Positions 3,970 to 5,137 of a DNA stretch of 5,137 nucleotides are shown one piece after another. A program made the position numbers and the translations under genes. The DNA is from DATBGO01 sp050011895. GTDB lineage: Bacteria > Actinomycetota > Actinomycetes > Streptosporangiales > Streptosporangiaceae. Numbering within the stretch: position 1 is the stretch's first letter; the number at the start of each line of letters is the position of its first letter. The notes under the pieces are model-generated. The model ran no database searches and was not told where the DNA came from. It worked only from the letters and a program-made list of their open reading frames with translations. Where the stretch lies: the NCBI GenBank assembly GCA_050011895.1, contig JBEKIF010000155.1:1-5137 (forward strand), read 5' to 3'.

Positions 3970-5010
3970 ATGGCGGAGTCAGCTGAGGGCCCGGTCAGGA
4001 TCGCCGAAGTCGCACGCGAACTTGGGCTGTCTGCGACCAGGATCAGGCAGCTAGCAGATGCCGGAATTATCCCATCATCAAGAACTCATGGCGGGCACCG
4101 GCTGTTCGATCTGGAGGCCGTGCGGGCGGCAGTGGCACGCCGCACGTTGCCCCAGGACCCGCTGACGGCGATCATGAACGCTGAACCCTCGTGGCATAAC
4201 GAGCTCACGCTGCTTGGCCTCTCCGAAGATGTGGTATGGCGCAGCGCGGCCGAAGATCTAGACCTAGACCGGGAAAGCCCCGCTGGCCGGCTCATCGGCT
4301 ACGCCTTCACGGAGATGTTGAACAACGCTATTGATCATTCCGATAGCGTGAGTGTGCTAATCAGCTGGTGGACTGACGCAGGTCAATGGACTTTCGAGGT
4401 GCGGGACTACGGTGTTGGGGCGTTCCTGAAGCTTCGCGAAGGGCTACGGCTTGCAAGCGATTTTGAGGCCGTCCAGGAGCTGTCTAAGGGAAAGCGGACT
4501 ACTGACCGACTGCGACACACGGGAGAGGGAATCTTCTTTACCTCGAAGGCGGTGGATCTCTTTCGATTGACGTCATCAGGAGTGCGCTGGACAGTAGACA
4601 ACCTCCGTCGTGACACGGCGCTGGGGGTGGTTCCGGCCGCCCAGGGGACATCTGTGGTGTGCCAGATTGATCCGCAGACCGGCCGGACGCTCCCAGGCCT
4701 CTTCCAGGAGTTCAGCCAGGACCATGCGTTCGTCCGGACGCGGCCGGTGGTCAAGCTCTTCGAGATCGGGACGGTCTTCGTGTCACGTAGCGAAGCGAGG
4801 CGGTTGCTGGAAGGGCTAGATGCCGACTTTGACACTGTCGAAGTCGACTTCTCCGGCGTGGCAGATGTCGGCCAGGGATTTGTGGATGAGTTGCTGCGTG
4901 TATGGCCCGCGGCTCATCCTGGCAAGACTGTCACGCCGGCCAATATGAACAAGGCGGTTGAGTTCATGATCCAGCGAGGGCTATCGCGTATTGACCGACC
5001 AGATCCGTAG
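3970..5010 (+). CDS. fusion protein: MerR/excisionase-type HTH + GHKL ATPase + STAS-like DUF4325
   Basis: The protein has 346 residues in three parts. Residues 9-56 form a MerR/excisionase-like helix-turn-helix (RIAEVARELGLSATRIRQLA and HGGHRLFDLEAV). Residues about 75-235 form a GHKL (HATPase) domain with the N-box E115xxxN119AIDH123, the D-box D146YGVG150, a glycine loop TGEGIFF (184-190) and GTS (226-228), so the ATP and Mg binding residues appear intact. Residues about 268-338 match STAS-like DUF4325 (SRSEARRLLEGL, DFSGVADVGQGFVDELLRVW, NMNKAVEFMI). No membrane or sensor domain is visible. The HATPase resembles SpoIIAB/RsbW anti-sigma kinases and the end domain resembles STAS antagonists, so a nucleotide-dependent DNA-binding switch is inferred. 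ATG 3970 is chosen because the domain starts right after it and the promoter lies just upstream; the G-rich ribosome binding site is weak. Sampled GC is low (about 48% at 4321-4380), suggesting horizontal acquisition. Confidence 0.88.
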   Translation: MAESAEGPVRIAEVARELGLSATRIRQLADAGIIPSSRTHGGHRLFDLEAVRAAVARRTLPQDPLTAIMNAEPSWHNELTLLGLSEDVVWRSAAEDLDLDRESPAGRLIGYAFTEMLNNAIDHSDSVSVLISWWTDAGQWTFEVRDYGVGAFLKLREGLRLASDFEAVQELSKGKRTTDRLRHTGEGIFFTSKAVDLFRLTSSGVRWTVDNLRRDTALGVVPAAQGTSVVCQIDPQTGRTLPGLFQEFSQDHAFVRTRPVVKLFEIGTVFVSRSEARRLLEGLDADFDTVEVDFSGVADVGQGFVDELLRVWPAAHPGKTVTPANMNKAVEFMIQRGLSRIDRPDP

Positions 5011-5041
5011 CGGGAGGTCAGATTCCGGTTCGTCACGTAGG

Positions 5042-5137
5042 TCAGCCTGCTGGCACCGGCGGCAGCCCCGCGACCCGCCCCTGGGCCACTGCCGCGACGC
5101 TGCTGGCTATCTCTTCCCAGCCGAACTCGGCGCAGGC
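5042..5137 (-). CDS. C-terminal end of a convergent gene, possibly family 4 glycosyltransferase (partial)
   Basis: The minus strand stays open from the right edge to TGA (complement of 5042-5044), giving 31 residues: ACAEFGWEEIASSVAAVAQG, then RVAGLPPVPAG. The pattern F-x-W-x-x-I/V-A followed by a helix with small and hydrophobic residues is typical of the last helix of GT4-type sugar transferases, but such a short end is weak evidence. It converges on the HTH-ATPase gene with 31 bases between the stops and no obvious terminator. Confidence 0.4.
   Translation of the reverse strand, partial: ACAEFGWEEIASSVAAVAQGRVAGLPPVPAG

Overview
The window looks like chromosomal DNA from a high-GC actinobacterium. 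The evidence is the strong G/C preference at third codon positions, the GTG start of a sigma factor gene, a DGPF/YCII protein paired with an ECF42-type sigma factor, and hairpins without U-tracts at gene ends. The genus cannot be read from the sequence.

Layout from left to right. (1) 1-174: the last 57 codons of a glycoside hydrolase family 15 (GH15) enzyme, followed by a long hairpin at 202-254. (2) 498-1550: a monocistronic gene with its own sigma70-like promoter (439-468) and a strong hairpin behind it (1602-1635, cUACGg tetraloop). It encodes an unusual protein built from proline-punctuated amphipathic helices of 25, 21, 14 and 11 residues, ending in an Ala/Lys/Pro-rich basic tail. It resembles apolipoprotein-like, lipid-droplet or granule proteins with a nucleic-acid-binding tail, but its function is unproven. 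(3) 1636-2122: about 490 bases with no convincing gene. (4) 2201-3808: a two-gene unit, a DGPF/YCII-like protein and a 396-residue ECF42 sigma factor with a helical C-terminal extension. It is preceded by a TGTCGA element that matches the known ECF42 -35 motif, so the unit is probably autoregulated. A perfect 16-bp hairpin lies just inside the sigma factor gene. (5) 3970-5010: a lower-GC gene behind an extended -10 promoter flanked by a perfect inverted repeat. It encodes a fusion of a MerR/excisionase-type helix-turn-helix, a GHKL (anti-sigma/histidine-kinase-like) ATPase and a STAS-like DUF4325 domain. (6) 5042-5137, minus strand: the last 31 codons of a convergent gene, possibly a family 4 glycosyltransferase.

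The genes do not form a single pathway. The window is a mosaic of an enzyme end, a repeat-protein gene, an autoregulated sigma factor module of extreme GC content, and a probably acquired regulatory gene. The two parts most worth follow-up are the helix-repeat protein and the DNA-binding/ATPase/STAS-like fusion, which puts partner-switch-type domains in one polypeptide with a DNA-binding head.
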